Assembly (NCBI GenBank): GCA_943842625.1
Contig: CALTCK010000002.1
Location: 124,001 to 188,000, forward strand
DNA length: 64,000 nt
DNA from: an uncultured Flavobacteriaceae bacterium
GTDB lineage: Bacteria > Bacteroidota > Bacteroidia > Flavobacteriales > Flavobacteriaceae
Direction of reading: 5' to 3'
Below, in pieces: positions 37,912-48,205 of this stretch. Position 1 is the stretch's first letter. Each line of letters begins with the position of its first letter. Both the position numbers and the translations under genes were made by a program. A model generated the notes under the pieces. The model did no database searches and had not been told where the DNA came from. It saw only the letters and a list, made by a program, of their open reading frames with translations.

Positions 37912-38496
37912 TTAATTTGTCAACACAATATTATGCTTGTCAATAACCTTACGAAGGTTGATTAATGCATATCGCATTCTACCAAGAGCGGTATTGATAC
38001 TAACACCTGTTTTTTCACTGATATCCTTAAAACTCATTTCCTTATAAATACGCATTAACAGTACTTCTTTTTGATCGTCAGGTAACTCTTGTATGATTTT
38101 TTTTAAATCACCTTCTACCTGTTTTTTTATCATTGATTTTTCAGCATTCAAAGAGCCATCATGAAGTACTGAAAAAATATTAAAATCAGTATTGTTTTCG
38201 AACTTTGGCATTCGATTGTTTTTTCTGAAATGATCGATGACTAAATTATGTGATATTCGCATTACCCAGGGGATAAATTTACCTTCCTCATTATAGGCAC
38301 CTCTTTTTAAAGTTTTAATGACTTTAATGAAAGTATCTTGAAAAATATCCTCAGAAATATCTCTATCAAATACTTTTGAATATATAAAACTATATATTTT
38401 TTGTTTGTGACGGGTTATTAATACGCTTATTGCTTGTTCGTTGCCATTCATGTAGGCGCTAACCAATTGTGCATCTGTAGATTCTTTTTTTATCAT
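37912..38496 (-). CDS. ECF-type RNA polymerase sigma factor
   Basis: This 194-aa sigma-70 family protein has region 2 (LITRHKQKIYSFIYSKVFDRDISEDIFQDTFIKVI, WVMRISHNLVIDHFRKN) and region 4 (LPDDQKEVLLMRIYKEMSFKDISEKTGVSINTALGRMRYAL). It lacks regions 1 and 3, as extracytoplasmic-function factors do. No anti-sigma gene is adjacent. The track start gives an extra 10 residues (MFCKLFKSTV); I prefer ATG 38496 (MIKKESTDAQLV) because TATGTTTTG, close to a -7 box, overlaps the upstream start. It is divergent from uvrA. Confidence 0.88.
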   Translation of the reverse strand: MIKKESTDAQLVSAYMNGNEQAISVLITRHKQKIYSFIYSKVFDRDISEDIFQDTFIKVIKTLKRGAYNEEGKFIPWVMRISHNLVIDHFRKNNRMPKFENNTDFNIFSVLHDGSLNAEKSMIKKQVEGDLKKIIQELPDDQKEVLLMRIYKEMSFKDISEKTGVSINTALGRMRYALINLRKVIDKHNIVLTN

Positions 38497-38715
38497 AACA
38501 GTACTTTTAAATAGTTTACAAAACATACGATTCCATATGCTTTTTGTGATCTAATTTTTATTTAAAAAAGTAATATTATGCTATAGGCAAAAAAGATTTT
38601 ATGGTTATACTCTGGGGTAAATATAATAACAATCGATTAACAATTGCAAAAAAAAACAACTATTTTCAATAAAAAATATTAATGAACCTTATTATAAATC
38701 TCAAATTGGAAGTGT

Positions 38716-38723
38716 TATCTTTG
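38716..38723 (+). promoter_or_regulatory. -7 box of uvrA promoter
   Basis: TATCTTTG fits TAnnTTTG and lies about 33 bases before the TTG start of uvrA. I see no TTG at the right distance for a -33 element. Confidence 0.4.
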
Positions 38724-38755
38724 CAAAATTCACTATTAAATATGAGAATAAAAGC

Positions 38756-41533
38756 TTGAATATTGATTCCATAAATATTAAAAAAAATATAGTAATCCAT
38801 GGAGCTAAACTTCACAATCTGAAGAATATTTCTGTGGTTATTCCTAGAAATAAACTGGTTGTGATTACCGGTTTATCTGGAAGCGGAAAATCAAGTTTGG
38901 CTTTTGACACCCTTTATGCAGAGGGACAACGACGTTATGTGGAAAGTTTATCTTCTTATGCCAGACAATTCTTAGGACGGCTTAATAAGCCTAAGGTAGA
39001 CTCTATTAAGGGGATTTCTCCTGCAATTGCAATCGAACAAAAGGTAAATTCTACCAACCCACGTTCAACAGTTGGAACTACAACCGAAATTTACGACTAT
39101 CTAAAATTATTGTACACTCGAATTGGTAAAACCATATCTCCAATTTCTGGAAAAGAAGTAAAGAAAGATAACGTTACCGATGTTATTAATTTTTTAAAAG
39201 AATTTAAGGAAGGTGAAAAACTTCTCCTTCTGGCTCCTATCATATTAGAAAAAGGGCGAACCATTGAAAATAAATTACTCGCGCTGTTACAACAAGGATA
39301 TGCCCGAATTAAGTTGGGGGATCGCATTGTTAGACTCGACGATTTAAAAGGCGAAAAGTTGCCAAAAAAAATAAATTTAGTGGTAGACCGTATTATTACT
39401 AAGAATGATGAAGATTTTCTAAATAGATTGGCAGATGCCGTAGAAATTGCTTTTTTTGAAGGAAAAGGTGAACTTCAGATCGAAAATATTTCCAATTCTT
39501 CTTTAACGGTATTTAATAACCGTTTTGAAGCTGATGGAATTTCATTTTTAAGCCCAAACATCCATTTATTTAGTTTTAATAATCCTTACGGAGCTTGTAA
39601 AACTTGTGAAGGTTATGGTGATGTTATTGGTATTGACAGTGATTTAGTAGTTCCAAATACCGTATTATCTGTTTTTGAAAATGCTATTTTTCCATGGAGA
39701 GGCGAATCTATGAGTTGGTATCGAGACCAACTTGTAAATGCCGCTTATAAATTTGATTTCCCTATCCATAAACCTTGGTTTGAATTATCTGAAGATCAAA
39801 AGCTATTGGTCTGGGAAGGCAATGAACACTTTAGAGGATTAAATGATTTTTTTGAAGAATTGACCTCAAAAAGCTATAAGATTCAGAACCGAGTAATGCT
39901 CTCCAGGTATCGTGGTAAAACCATATGCAACACCTGTAAAGGGAAACGTTTGAGAAAAGAAGCTAGTTATGTAAAAATTAATGGAACTTCCCTACAAGAA
40001 TTAGTTGAATTACCGCTAGAAAAAGTAACCACTTTTTTTAAAAACCTAAAACTTAATAAATATGATAAAGAAATTGCTAAAAGACTTTTAATTGAAATTA
40101 ACAATCGATTGGAATTTCTAAATAAAGTTGGTTTAAATTATTTAACACTTAATCGAAAATCCAATACCCTGTCTGGTGGCGAATCACAACGAATTAATCT
40201 CGCTACTTCATTAGGTAGTAGTTTAGTGGGATCTATGTATATCTTAGACGAACCAAGTATTGGCCTACATCCAAAAGATACAGAACGACTTATTGAAGTA
40301 TTAAAGTCGTTACGAGATTTAGGCAATACAGTCATCGTCGTAGAGCACGACGAAGACATCATGAAAGCAGCAGACGAAATTATCGATATTGGTCCTGAAG
40401 CTGGGAGTTTTGGAGGTGAAGTAGTTGCTACTGGAAATTATAAAAACTTATTAAAATCAAACTCATTAACGGCTCAATATTTAAACGGAGCCCTTTCTAT
40501 TGAAATCCCAGCACAAAGAAGAACCTCAAAAAACAGTATCCAATTATTTGGTGCTAGACAGCATAATTTAAAAAATATAGATGTTCAATTTCCATTGGGT
40601 TGTTTTACAGCTATTACTGGTGTTTCTGGTAGTGGTAAAAGTACCTTGGTAAAAAAAATATTATATCCAGCCATTTTAAAAGAAGTTGGTGGTTATGGTG
40701 AAAAGCCTGGTCAATTTAGCAAATTAGAAGGAAATTTTTCAAGTATTAAAAATGTAGAATTTGTAAATCAAAACCCCATTGGACGTTCCAGTAGATCCAA
40801 TCCTGTTACCTACATCAAAGCCTACGATGATATTAGAAGTTTATTTTCAAAACAAAAATTAGCTGACATTAGAGGATATAAACCCAAACATTTTTCGTTC
40901 AACGTTGATGGTGGTCGTTGTGAAAAATGCAAAGGTGAAGGTGAAGTTACTATAGAAATGCAATTTATGGCAGATGTTCATTTAGAATGTGATGTTTGTA
41001 AAGGAAAACGGTTTAAAAAAGAAGTATTAGAAGTTCAGTTTCATAAAAAAAATATCCACGACGTATTACAGATGACGGTAGAGGATGCGATCAACTTTTT
41101 CAGAACCAATGGAGAAACTAAAATTACCAACAAGTTGCAACCGCTTCAAGATGTTGGATTGGGTTATGTACAATTAGGACAAAGCTCTTCTACCCTCTCG
41201 GGTGGAGAAGCACAACGTATTAAATTAGCATCCTTTTTAATTAAAGGAACCACCAAAGAAAAGACCCTTTTTATATTTGATGAGCCAACTACAGGTTTAC
41301 ATTTTCATGATATTAATAAATTATTAAAGTCTTTTTATGCATTGTTAGACAAAGGCCACACTGTAATTGTAGTAGAACACAATATGGACTTAATTAAGTG
41401 CGCCGATCATGTGATTGATTTAGGAATTGATGGCGGCGAAAAGGGTGGCGACTTGATTGCCCAAGGAACTCCAGAAGAGGTCGCTAAAAACAAAAAGTCT
41501 TACACTGCCGCTTATTTATCTGAGAAGATTTAG
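38756..41533 (+). CDS. uvrA: Excinuclease ABC subunit UvrA
   Basis: UvrA is the damage-sensing ATPase of nucleotide excision repair. The 925-aa protein has two ABC modules: Walker [15 protein letters not shown] and [13 protein letters not shown], signatures [16 protein letters not shown] and [15 protein letters not shown], and Walker B segments before EHD and EHN. Zinc-finger CxxC pairs are CKTCEGYG with CNTCKGKR and CEKCKGEG with CDVCKGKR. In-frame sequence upstream has no ATG, and the nearby ATG at 38742 is in another frame with a quick stop, so TTG 38756 is the likely start. It ends before a strong hairpin. Confidence 0.94.
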   Translation: MNIDSINIKKNIVIHGAKLHNLKNISVVIPRNKLVVITGLSGSGKSSLAFDTLYAEGQRRYVESLSSYARQFLGRLNKPKVDSIKGISPAIAIEQKVNSTNPRSTVGTTTEIYDYLKLLYTRIGKTISPISGKEVKKDNVTDVINFLKEFKEGEKLLLLAPIILEKGRTIENKLLALLQQGYARIKLGDRIVRLDDLKGEKLPKKINLVVDRIITKNDEDFLNRLADAVEIAFFEGKGELQIENISNSSLTVFNNRFEADGISFLSPNIHLFSFNNPYGACKTCEGYGDVIGIDSDLVVPNTVLSVFENAIFPWRGESMSWYRDQLVNAAYKFDFPIHKPWFELSEDQKLLVWEGNEHFRGLNDFFEELTSKSYKIQNRVMLSRYRGKTICNTCKGKRLRKEASYVKINGTSLQELVELPLEKVTTFFKNLKLNKYDKEIAKRLLIEINNRLEFLNKVGLNYLTLNRKSNTLSGGESQRINLATSLGSSLVGSMYILDEPSIGLHPKDTERLIEVLKSLRDLGNTVIVVEHDEDIMKAADEIIDIGPEAGSFGGEVVATGNYKNLLKSNSLTAQYLNGALSIEIPAQRRTSKNSIQLFGARQHNLKNIDVQFPLGCFTAITGVSGSGKSTLVKKILYPAILKEVGGYGEKPGQFSKLEGNFSSIKNVEFVNQNPIGRSSRSNPVTYIKAYDDIRSLFSKQKLADIRGYKPKHFSFNVDGGRCEKCKGEGEVTIEMQFMADVHLECDVCKGKRFKKEVLEVQFHKKNIHDVLQMTVEDAINFFRTNGETKITNKLQPLQDVGLGYVQLGQSSSTLSGGEAQRIKLASFLIKGTTKEKTLFIFDEPTTGLHFHDINKLLKSFYALLDKGHTVIVVEHNMDLIKCADHVIDLGIDGGEKGGDLIAQGTPEEVAKNKKSYTAAYLSEKI

Positions 41534-41714
41534 TATAATTATACTAACCCGGAATTTTTCTTTTACCAGGTTTTCAGCGAAAAAAAACTTATAAAAAATG
41601 AGCAATTTATTGTTAAATAAATCATAAACATATTTTTAAATATGTTATGGCATAATGATTGCTATTAAAAAAATGTAATATATTTTATTAATAAGTTTGA
41701 GTTGGTTTGTTTTT

Positions 41715-41747
41715 AAAATCCGTCTTTTAGTTAAAAAGACGGATTTT
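41715..41747 (+). terminator. Hairpin terminator after uvrA
   Basis: AAAATCCGTCTTT pairs with AAAGACGGATTTT over 13 bp with a 7-base loop. The T-run in the right arm is short, so the hairpin is strong but the U-tract is modest. Confidence 0.7.
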
Positions 41748-41828
41748 ATGTTTTAGGATAGCTCCTTTTTTTTATGATAGCAAACAACAATATCTTTTTT
41801 CATATTGTATATCAGCACTTTACAAATA

Positions 41829-41844
41829 TGGCACGGTCGTTGGT
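41829..41844 (+). promoter_or_regulatory. Candidate sigma-54 promoter
   Basis: TGGCAC, five bases, TTGGT matches the -24/-12 sigma-54 consensus TGGCACNNNNNTTGCW except for G in place of C in the -12 GC. Transcription would begin near 41855, between the two candidate ATG codons, so ATG 41878 becomes the start. No TAnnTTTG box is visible near the gene. Confidence 0.45.
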
Positions 41845-41877
41845 ATTGTAATGATAGAAACATTAAAAACAACTATT

Positions 41878-42930
41878 ATGAAAAAAGCAATCACACTATC
41901 CATCGGAATCTTTCTTATTAGTTTTTCTTTTTTGATTGCCTCCACAACGGAAACCACAAATAATAACTTAAATCCAAATTTTATTAATTATGGTAATTCC
42001 TACATTTTTACGGTTCAGAATGTTGAGTTTTCAGTTTTTCCAGATGGTCAATTCGATTTCACATATTTAGGAAATAATTCTCCAAACATCAACATTAGTT
42101 ATAACGCTGGTTTCAATTATGAGATGTATGTTCAGTACGACATGTATGGGGGCGTTATTCAAGTAGAAAATGTACCTATTTATTATGATGAATTTGGCAG
42201 AGTTTCGCAAGTAGGCACCATAAATATATACTATAATAGAAATCGAGTTACAAGAATTGGAGGGCTTTATATTCATTACAACCGTTATGGATATTACGCC
42301 TACAGTTCTGGCTTTATTAATGCCTTTAACTATCATTACACCTACAGACCTTGGCATTCATATTACATTAGACCTGCCTATACTAACTGTTTGGTATATA
42401 ATTATCCGTACAGAAGGAATTACGTACCCACACGCTACAGCTATACAGTTCACCATAATTATTATAGAAATAGAGGTAGAAACAATAATACCTATGCGAA
42501 TGGTAGAAGAAATTTTGATCGCCCCGGTAGATATAACCACTATAAAGGTGGACGGTATGAAGTAAATAAAAATTATCAGCCATCTCGAAGAAGGACTTCT
42601 GTAGCTGTTGCATCTAAACCAATTATTAATAGAACAAGACCTGTCTATCATACTAAGCCAATAACCAACAATCAGAATCCTAGAGGAAATCGTTTAGTTA
42701 ATAATTTAAATACAAAACCAACTCTAACTGGTAGTCATAGATTTAGAAGTAATAGAAATACAATTTTAAATGGCAGGAAGGTTTCATCTCAAACAAATAT
42801 GAATACTCAAAACCGAACAACTATGTATTCTAGCTCTAAGACTTCAAATATAGTTTCGAACACTAAAAGGAGTCAACAAGTAAATAGCAATACTACTTTG
42901 TCAAGAAAAAGAAGTAGAGGACTGTACTAA
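41878..42930 (+). CDS. Secreted Tyr/Asn/Arg-rich protein
   Basis: From ATG 41878 this 350-aa protein begins with a signal peptide (KKAITLSIGIFLISFSFLIA). The next 130 residues contain repeated short beta-type units built on Tyr and Gly: VEFSVFPDGQFDFTY, VPIYYDEFGRVSQVGTINIYY, VTRIGGLYIHYNRYGYYAY. This recalls the tandem strand pattern of bacterial secreted and matrix proteins. The C-terminal 190 residues are very basic and rich in Asn, Arg and Tyr (NYYRNRGRNNNTYANGRRN), probably disordered. I do not know the function; polyanion or polysaccharide binding is possible. The sigma-54-like promoter suggests special regulation. Confidence 0.65.
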   Translation: MKKAITLSIGIFLISFSFLIASTTETTNNNLNPNFINYGNSYIFTVQNVEFSVFPDGQFDFTYLGNNSPNINISYNAGFNYEMYVQYDMYGGVIQVENVPIYYDEFGRVSQVGTINIYYNRNRVTRIGGLYIHYNRYGYYAYSSGFINAFNYHYTYRPWHSYYIRPAYTNCLVYNYPYRRNYVPTRYSYTVHHNYYRNRGRNNNTYANGRRNFDRPGRYNHYKGGRYEVNKNYQPSRRRTSVAVASKPIINRTRPVYHTKPITNNQNPRGNRLVNNLNTKPTLTGSHRFRSNRNTILNGRKVSSQTNMNTQNRTTMYSSSKTSNIVSNTKRSQQVNSNTTLSRKRSRGLY

Positions 42931-42943
42931 AAGTAGTGATAAA

Positions 42944-42983
42944 AATCCTCTGATGGGCATCAACTCATTAAAGGGGATTTTTT
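42944..42983. terminator. Imperfect hairpin between convergent genes
   Basis: AAAAATCCTCT and AAAGGGGATTTTTTTT flank a loop of about 15 bases and end in a run of eight T, between the stops of the YN-rich protein and the glycosyltransferase. Confidence 0.55.
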
Positions 42984-44264
42984 TTATAAGTTTTTAATCA
43001 AATTACTCATATTAGAGGTCAGTTTTTTTCTGCTAAAACTTGATAATCCTTTAGAATTTAAAATTAAATGACCTTGCCTATATGCCTGATAATATGTGCT
43101 GATTTGGTTTTTAAGTTTTTCTTTTTCAGAATAACCGCAATAGCAACCAGAACTGGTTTCCTCGATGATTTTTTCAACATCGCTTTCTAAAGGACCAATT
43201 GCCAGTATTGGTCGTTTTGCAGCGAGGTATTCAAATAATTTACCTGGTATAATAGCCTTCGTCTCAGGAAGGTTCATTTCAATTAATAATAAAACCTGAG
43301 AATTACACTGTAATTGAATTGCTTTTTGATGCGATAAATATCCCAACGATAAACACTGATTTGTTAAACCGTATTTTCGAATACTATTTGGTATAGCGTC
43401 ACTTACAGATCCAGCCAGTTGTATCAATAAATCTTCGGAAAACTGGGAGTCCTCTGAACACAGTTCGGATAACGCCTCCCATAACACAATAGGATTTCTA
43501 TTGCTTAGTAAAGAGCCTACATGCGATAAGGTAAATTTTACATCTAAATTAGGTTTAAATTCGTCAATAGAATCGTATCCATTAGTAATAACTTCAATGG
43601 GGGTGTTGGTGATTTTTTCAAATTCTCGTTTAGTAGTTGCACTCGTTACAACTAAATGATCTGCTTTTGTTAACACTTCTGATTCTAAGGCTAAATGCTT
43701 TTTTTGAGCTCTTTTACTTAGTCTCAGCGATTTGTGATAATGAATGGTTGTCCAAGGATCTCTAAAGTCTGCTACCCATTTAATTCCTGTTTCCTTTTTT
43801 AAGGATTTACCAATTAAATGTAAACTGTGAGGGGGGCCCGAAGTAATAATGACCTCTACCTTTTGTTCAGATATAAAATTTCTTAAAAAACCTATCGATG
43901 GCTTTACCCATCCTACTCTGGCATCTGGAACAAAAAAATTACCACGAATCCATAAAAGGACTTTTTCTAAAACAGATTGTTTTTGCTTTGTTATAATTCC
44001 ACTACTAACCCGATTTGTTTTCTTTTTTGAAAATAGATTTGCAAATCTATAAGGTTCTTTTATTGGAAATCGAATGATTTGAATTCCTTTTGGAAGCTCA
44101 GAACTAATAGATTCGTCTATTAAAGGATAATGAGGGTTATCTGGAATAAAAACGATAGGGTCAATTCCAAACTCTTTAAAATAAGTAATAAACTTGAGCC
44201 ATCTTTGAACACCAGGACCACCAGCTGGCGGCCAATAATACGTAATTACTAGTACACGTTTCAT
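42984..44264 (-). CDS. Glycosyltransferase (GT4-like)
   Basis: The 426-aa protein has the two-domain GT-B layout. The N-terminal domain shows VLVITYYWPPAGGPGVQRWLKF and ITSGPPHSLHLIG, followed by ADFRDPW. The C-terminal nucleotide-sugar domain has ITNGYDSIDEF and the Glu region LPETKAIIPGKLFEYLAAKRPILAIG. It fits family GT4 and likely adds a sugar to a surface polysaccharide or glycolipid at the cytoplasmic face. The 6-base gap to yfhO suggests that the two act together. Confidence 0.88.
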   Translation of the reverse strand: MKRVLVITYYWPPAGGPGVQRWLKFITYFKEFGIDPIVFIPDNPHYPLIDESISSELPKGIQIIRFPIKEPYRFANLFSKKKTNRVSSGIITKQKQSVLEKVLLWIRGNFFVPDARVGWVKPSIGFLRNFISEQKVEVIITSGPPHSLHLIGKSLKKETGIKWVADFRDPWTTIHYHKSLRLSKRAQKKHLALESEVLTKADHLVVTSATTKREFEKITNTPIEVITNGYDSIDEFKPNLDVKFTLSHVGSLLSNRNPIVLWEALSELCSEDSQFSEDLLIQLAGSVSDAIPNSIRKYGLTNQCLSLGYLSHQKAIQLQCNSQVLLLIEMNLPETKAIIPGKLFEYLAAKRPILAIGPLESDVEKIIEETSSGCYCGYSEKEKLKNQISTYYQAYRQGHLILNSKGLSSFSRKKLTSNMSNLIKNL

Positions 44265-44270
44265 AACTTT

Positions 44271-46709
44271 TTATTCATTATTAGATGGTACTTTCTTTCT
44301 GCTATTCCTATAAAAGCCTCCAGCAAATACCAATAAAAATAAAATGCTACTAGCCAATGATAATTGACTGCCGATAGTAATAACTTGGGGTTCAAATTTA
44401 AATTCAATAGTATGAGATCCTTTTGGAATCGTGAGAGCTCTCAAAATATAATTTGCTCTATAATGTTCCACTAAATTTCCATCTATGTATACATTCCAAC
44501 CATCCGGGTAATAAGCCTCAGAAAAAAGCGCTAATTGATAAGTTTCGGTAGTTGATTCATAAACTAGGTGGTTTGGATTATGACTCTTTAATTTAATGGT
44601 TGCTGTGGAATCTCTTTTAGTATCTTCTAAAGGTAATTTATCACTAAATTCTTTATGAATTATGGCTGTACTTTTAGTATTTAGACTATCAAGCAATAAT
44701 AATTCTTCATTGGTGTTTTGGGCGATCAATACATTTTCTACGAACCAAGCAGCACCGTTTGCGTATGGATTACGTTGAGGGAAAGCTGTTCCATTTTTTC
44801 CTTGGGTAATGATGTATCGTACATTCATCATATTTAGTATCCCTATATCTCCTTTACTTAAATAGAAATTATCGATATCCTGAATTCGTCCAGGTTTTGC
44901 CGCATGGTAACCGCCTAATGCATTGTGGTAATAACTTGCTTTACCACTATTAAATGGACTTGAAGTCACGTCATAAACTCTAAAATACGCTGTATCCTTT
45001 AAAATTTCTTTATCTGCGAAGTTTTCTTGAAAAGGATGGTCCATAATTCTAGACTTTACAAAATCATCGTTATTTACATATCTTCTGTCAACTCCAACCA
45101 AATCAAATACTATCAATATTGCGAACAAAACAACAGCAGTTCCTTGTTTGAGTTTTGATTTAAAATAAAACCATAAAATTCCAGCTGATAACAAAACAAA
45201 TATAAGGGATCTAAGGGCATCACTGGTAAACAATGTCATTCTATCCTCTTCCATGGCAGCAACAAATCTTGGACCTAAATCTTTCATGAAATAAGTATCG
45301 TAGGGACTTGTAAAATCAAATAAGAAAGATTTAAATAAAATGAATATGATAGTTATTCCGGCAGTAATTCCTGTAGCATACATAAGCGCTTTTTTCTTTT
45401 TCTCCAATCCTTCAGAGGTAAATAGAAACTGTTGCAATCCAATGATTGCTAAAATCGGAAGCAATAACTCCAATAACACTTGTATAGAAGATACCGCTCT
45501 AAACTTATTGTAAAGTGGAATGTATTCAATAAAAAAGTCGGTAATAAAACTTAAATTTTTCCCCCAAGATAAGAGCAAGCTTAGTAGAATTCCTGAAACT
45601 AACCACCATTTTAATTTACCTTTAATTAGAAATAAGGATAGTAAAGCCAGGAAAATAATTACAGCACCAACATAAGCAGGTGCAGCTACTATCGGTTGAT
45701 CACCCCAATACATGGGTACTTGATTTAAAATTTGATTGGCTTCTTGAGAAGAAGCTCCTAATTGCATAATAGCCTCTAATGATTTTGGGTTGTCAGGTAA
45801 AGGTTCTGAAGACCCTCCACCCATAAACCTAGGGATGTATAAATTAAAACTTTCTAACTTCCCATAACTATATTCTGTGATGTAATCGTAGTCGAGTCCT
45901 TTATTAGCCACTTTAGCACTTCCGTCAGGATTAATTGTTAATTCGCTATTCCCCCTAGTAGAAGTAGCTGCATACTCTTTTGTTGCTAAAATATTAGTGG
46001 CGTTGAGGCCTATTGCAAAAATTACTGCTACCACTAAAACTCCTACACCCTTGAAAAAAGTCGGTAATGCTTTATTTTTATAGGAATCGATTAAATACAC
46101 AAGACCGATTACCAAAACTAACAAAAGCAAATAATAAGTCATTTGGAAGTGATTTGCAACCAGTTCTAGCGCCAAGGCTATCGTAGTTAGTAAAAAACCT
46201 CTAAAGAATGCTCCTCGCAAGGCTAAAATAATTCCACTTAAAACCAATGGCATGTATGCAATTGCATGTGCTTTTGCATTGTGTCCTACACCTAAAATAA
46301 TGATCAAATATGTTGAAAATCCAAAGGCTAAGGCTCCTATAAAAGCCAATTTGTAATCTAATTTTAGTACTAAAAAAAGTATATAGATACCAACGAAATA
46401 AAGAAATAAATAATCAGCAGGTCTTGGTAAAAACCGTAAACTTAAATCTAGTTTTTTTATATAATTATGAGGGTATTTTGCGCCTAATTGATAGGTAGGC
46501 ATTCCTCCAAAAGCAGCATTGGTCCAATAAGTTTCTTCACCAGTCGATTTTCTAAAATCGTTCTGCTGTTTTGCCATTCCAGTATATTGAACTATATCAC
46601 TCTGAAATATTTTTTTACCCTGTAAAACTGGGCTGAAATAAGTAAGAGAAATCATTGTAAATAAAATGAATACAATAATATGGGGCAGGAACTTTTTTAG
46701 TTGTTTCAT
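44271..46709 (-). CDS. YfhO family membrane protein
   Basis: The 812-aa polytopic protein has about 12-14 hydrophobic segments, mostly in the first 550 residues (FLPHIIVFILFTMISLTYF, YLFLYFVGIYILFLVLKL, AIFAIGLNATN). A large periplasmic C-terminal domain follows (FRVYDVTSSPFNSGKASYYHNALGGYHAAKPGR, GSHTIEFKFEPQ), and the protein ends with a last membrane helix. This matches YfhO, a GT-C-fold relative thought to move sugars from lipid carriers onto cell-envelope polymers. The conserved Asn-rich N-terminal loop is present. It precedes the glycosyltransferase gene on the same strand. Confidence 0.88.
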   Translation of the reverse strand: MKQLKKFLPHIIVFILFTMISLTYFSPVLQGKKIFQSDIVQYTGMAKQQNDFRKSTGEETYWTNAAFGGMPTYQLGAKYPHNYIKKLDLSLRFLPRPADYLFLYFVGIYILFLVLKLDYKLAFIGALAFGFSTYLIIILGVGHNAKAHAIAYMPLVLSGIILALRGAFFRGFLLTTIALALELVANHFQMTYYLLLLVLVIGLVYLIDSYKNKALPTFFKGVGVLVVAVIFAIGLNATNILATKEYAATSTRGNSELTINPDGSAKVANKGLDYDYITEYSYGKLESFNLYIPRFMGGGSSEPLPDNPKSLEAIMQLGASSQEANQILNQVPMYWGDQPIVAAPAYVGAVIIFLALLSLFLIKGKLKWWLVSGILLSLLLSWGKNLSFITDFFIEYIPLYNKFRAVSSIQVLLELLLPILAIIGLQQFLFTSEGLEKKKKALMYATGITAGITIIFILFKSFLFDFTSPYDTYFMKDLGPRFVAAMEEDRMTLFTSDALRSLIFVLLSAGILWFYFKSKLKQGTAVVLFAILIVFDLVGVDRRYVNNDDFVKSRIMDHPFQENFADKEILKDTAYFRVYDVTSSPFNSGKASYYHNALGGYHAAKPGRIQDIDNFYLSKGDIGILNMMNVRYIITQGKNGTAFPQRNPYANGAAWFVENVLIAQNTNEELLLLDSLNTKSTAIIHKEFSDKLPLEDTKRDSTATIKLKSHNPNHLVYESTTETYQLALFSEAYYPDGWNVYIDGNLVEHYRANYILRALTIPKGSHTIEFKFEPQVITIGSQLSLASSILFLLVFAGGFYRNSRKKVPSNNE

Positions 46710-46788
46710 CTAGATTTTAAAAATACTTGGGGAATTTATGAAAAAATGTGGAGTTCTTTTAAAATAACAGAAAAGAAGTTTTTACAGA

Positions 46789-47064
46789 TCAGTCAAGTTC
46801 TTCAAAATCGATGTACTCTCCTACTTTCGATTTGGAAGTTTTCGTACTAGACTTTAAGGGATCAATTGTAATTTTTCCTTCTTCATTTTTTCTAGCTTTT
46901 TCTGGTTGAAAAGGGTTTTCACCAAAAGCATTTCCAAAACCTTTTGTAGCTTTTTTGACCATATATTTTAATAAATAGGGTTTTAAAAACTTAAATAAAA
47001 TTTTTAACCCATAGTATACCAAAAGTACTGTTAATACCGTTTCTAAAAAGGAATTCATATTCAT
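46789..47064 (-). CDS. DUF4834 family small membrane protein
   Basis: This 91-aa protein has one membrane helix at the N-terminus (LETVLTVLLVYYGLKILFKFL). A conserved cytosolic tail follows (KKATKGFGNAFGENPFQPEK, KVGEYIDFEELD), matching DUF4834. The role is unknown. TATTTTTG (plus 47079-47086) is a candidate -7 box upstream. It lies 79 bases from yfhO on the same strand. Confidence 0.8.
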   Translation of the reverse strand: MNMNSFLETVLTVLLVYYGLKILFKFLKPYLLKYMVKKATKGFGNAFGENPFQPEKARKNEEGKITIDPLKSSTKTSKSKVGEYIDFEELD

Positions 47065-47138
47065 ATTTTATTGCTGGTCAAAAATACAAATAGATTGGAT
47101 AATTTTGTAAAAACTAGTATTAAATAAATGATAAATTA

Positions 47139-47146
47139 TATCTTTG
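47139..47146 (+). promoter_or_regulatory. -7 box that excludes the TTG start at 47144
   Basis: TATCTTTG fits TAnnTTTG. The track's start TTG (47144-47146) is part of the box, so translation must begin downstream at ATG 47165. Confidence 0.5.
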
Positions 47147-47164
47147 AATCTAACCAAAAACTTT

Positions 47165-48196
47165 ATGGTCATTAAGCGTAGTAAAATTTTATTTCTTTTT
47201 TTATTTATATCAATTTCAGTATTTGCTCAATATACAGAAACGATAAATTCTAATCGCCCAGGATTTTCGCAGGGAGCATTTTCTGTTGGAAAAGATGTTT
47301 TACAATTTGAAACTGGTTTTGGACTAGGCAAAGAGGAACATTCAATCTTAAATAAAAAAACAGATGCTTTTATCATTGATTATAATTTTAGGTATGGAAT
47401 TTGGAAAGAAGAGCTAGAAATTAGTTTGATTGGCGCTTACCAATCAAATGCTGTTTCATTAGTTGATTCTGGTGACAACTTTAAAGAAAGTAATTTTAAC
47501 ACAAATACGATAGGTGCTAAGTATTTATTCTTTGATCCTTATCGAAAAAGACAAATTGAAAAACCAAACCTATACAGTTGGAAGGCCAATAATAGTTTTA
47601 AATGGAAAGACTTAATACCAGCAATATCTGTATACGCAGGAGCAAATTTTGATCAAGCAAATAACCCTTTAACCCACCTTTCTAATAATGACTTAACATT
47701 TTTTAATCCAGAATTAAAAACAGGAATAGAAATAAGCCCAACTGTCGCAATAGCAACTCAAAATAATTGGGGGAGTTGGGTCTTTGTCATAAATCTTATT
47801 GGGGAACGCATTACGTTGGATGAAAAATCCTATTCTTATATTTTAACCTTAACCCATACCTTTAATGCGAAACTTTCGGCTTTTATTGAAAACCAGGGCA
47901 TAAAAAGTGATTTTTATGCAGACCAAATATTTAGAGGCGGTGCTGCCTATTTAGTGAGTAAAGATTTTCAAGTAGATGTCGCATTTTTAATGAACTTTAA
48001 AGACACTCCTTCTAGACAATTTGGAAGATTAGGCATATCTTACAGGTTGGATATGCATGCAAACGATCAATATATAGAAGAAAAAGGGAAAGCTGGAAGA
48101 GCAAAAAAAAGAAAAGAAAAAAACAAGACAAAAAAGAAAAAAAATAAACGAATGGATGGTGTTAACCTTGAAAGTAACAATGGGGTAAATTTGTAA
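47165..48196 (+). CDS. Outer-membrane beta-barrel protein with basic tail
   Basis: This 343-aa exported protein has a signal peptide (SKILFLFLFISISVFA) and a body of alternating hydrophobic and aromatic strands (NSNRPGFSQGAFSVGKDVLQFETGF, ISPTVAIATQNNWGSWVFVIN). It resembles the transporter-like barrel family often named 'MetA-pathway of phenol degradation'. The barrel appears to end at RLGISYRLDM. A strongly basic tail of about 45 residues follows (EEKGKAGRAKKRKEKNKTKKKK), which is unusual for an outer-membrane protein. The substrate is unknown. ATG 47165 is chosen because TTG 47144 is in the promoter. Confidence 0.8.
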   Translation: MVIKRSKILFLFLFISISVFAQYTETINSNRPGFSQGAFSVGKDVLQFETGFGLGKEEHSILNKKTDAFIIDYNFRYGIWKEELEISLIGAYQSNAVSLVDSGDNFKESNFNTNTIGAKYLFFDPYRKRQIEKPNLYSWKANNSFKWKDLIPAISVYAGANFDQANNPLTHLSNNDLTFFNPELKTGIEISPTVAIATQNNWGSWVFVINLIGERITLDEKSYSYILTLTHTFNAKLSAFIENQGIKSDFYADQIFRGGAAYLVSKDFQVDVAFLMNFKDTPSRQFGRLGISYRLDMHANDQYIEEKGKAGRAKKRKEKNKTKKKKNKRMDGVNLESNNGVNL

Positions 48197-48205
48197 TTTT
48201 AATCA

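Larger units (their letters stand above)
41534..41877 (+). other. Gene-free spacer between uvrA and the YN-rich protein
   Basis: This 344-base AT-rich stretch has no convincing ORF or RNA gene. It contains the uvrA terminator hairpin and a sigma-54-like promoter, both listed separately. The ATG at 41851 is treated as upstream of or within the transcription start. Confidence 0.6.

Noticed and set aside
42067-42651. Three minus-strand ORFs and one plus-strand ORF inside the YN-rich protein gene
   Set aside because: They are shadow frames produced by the repetitive Tyr/Asn codons; no independent promoter or domain is seen.
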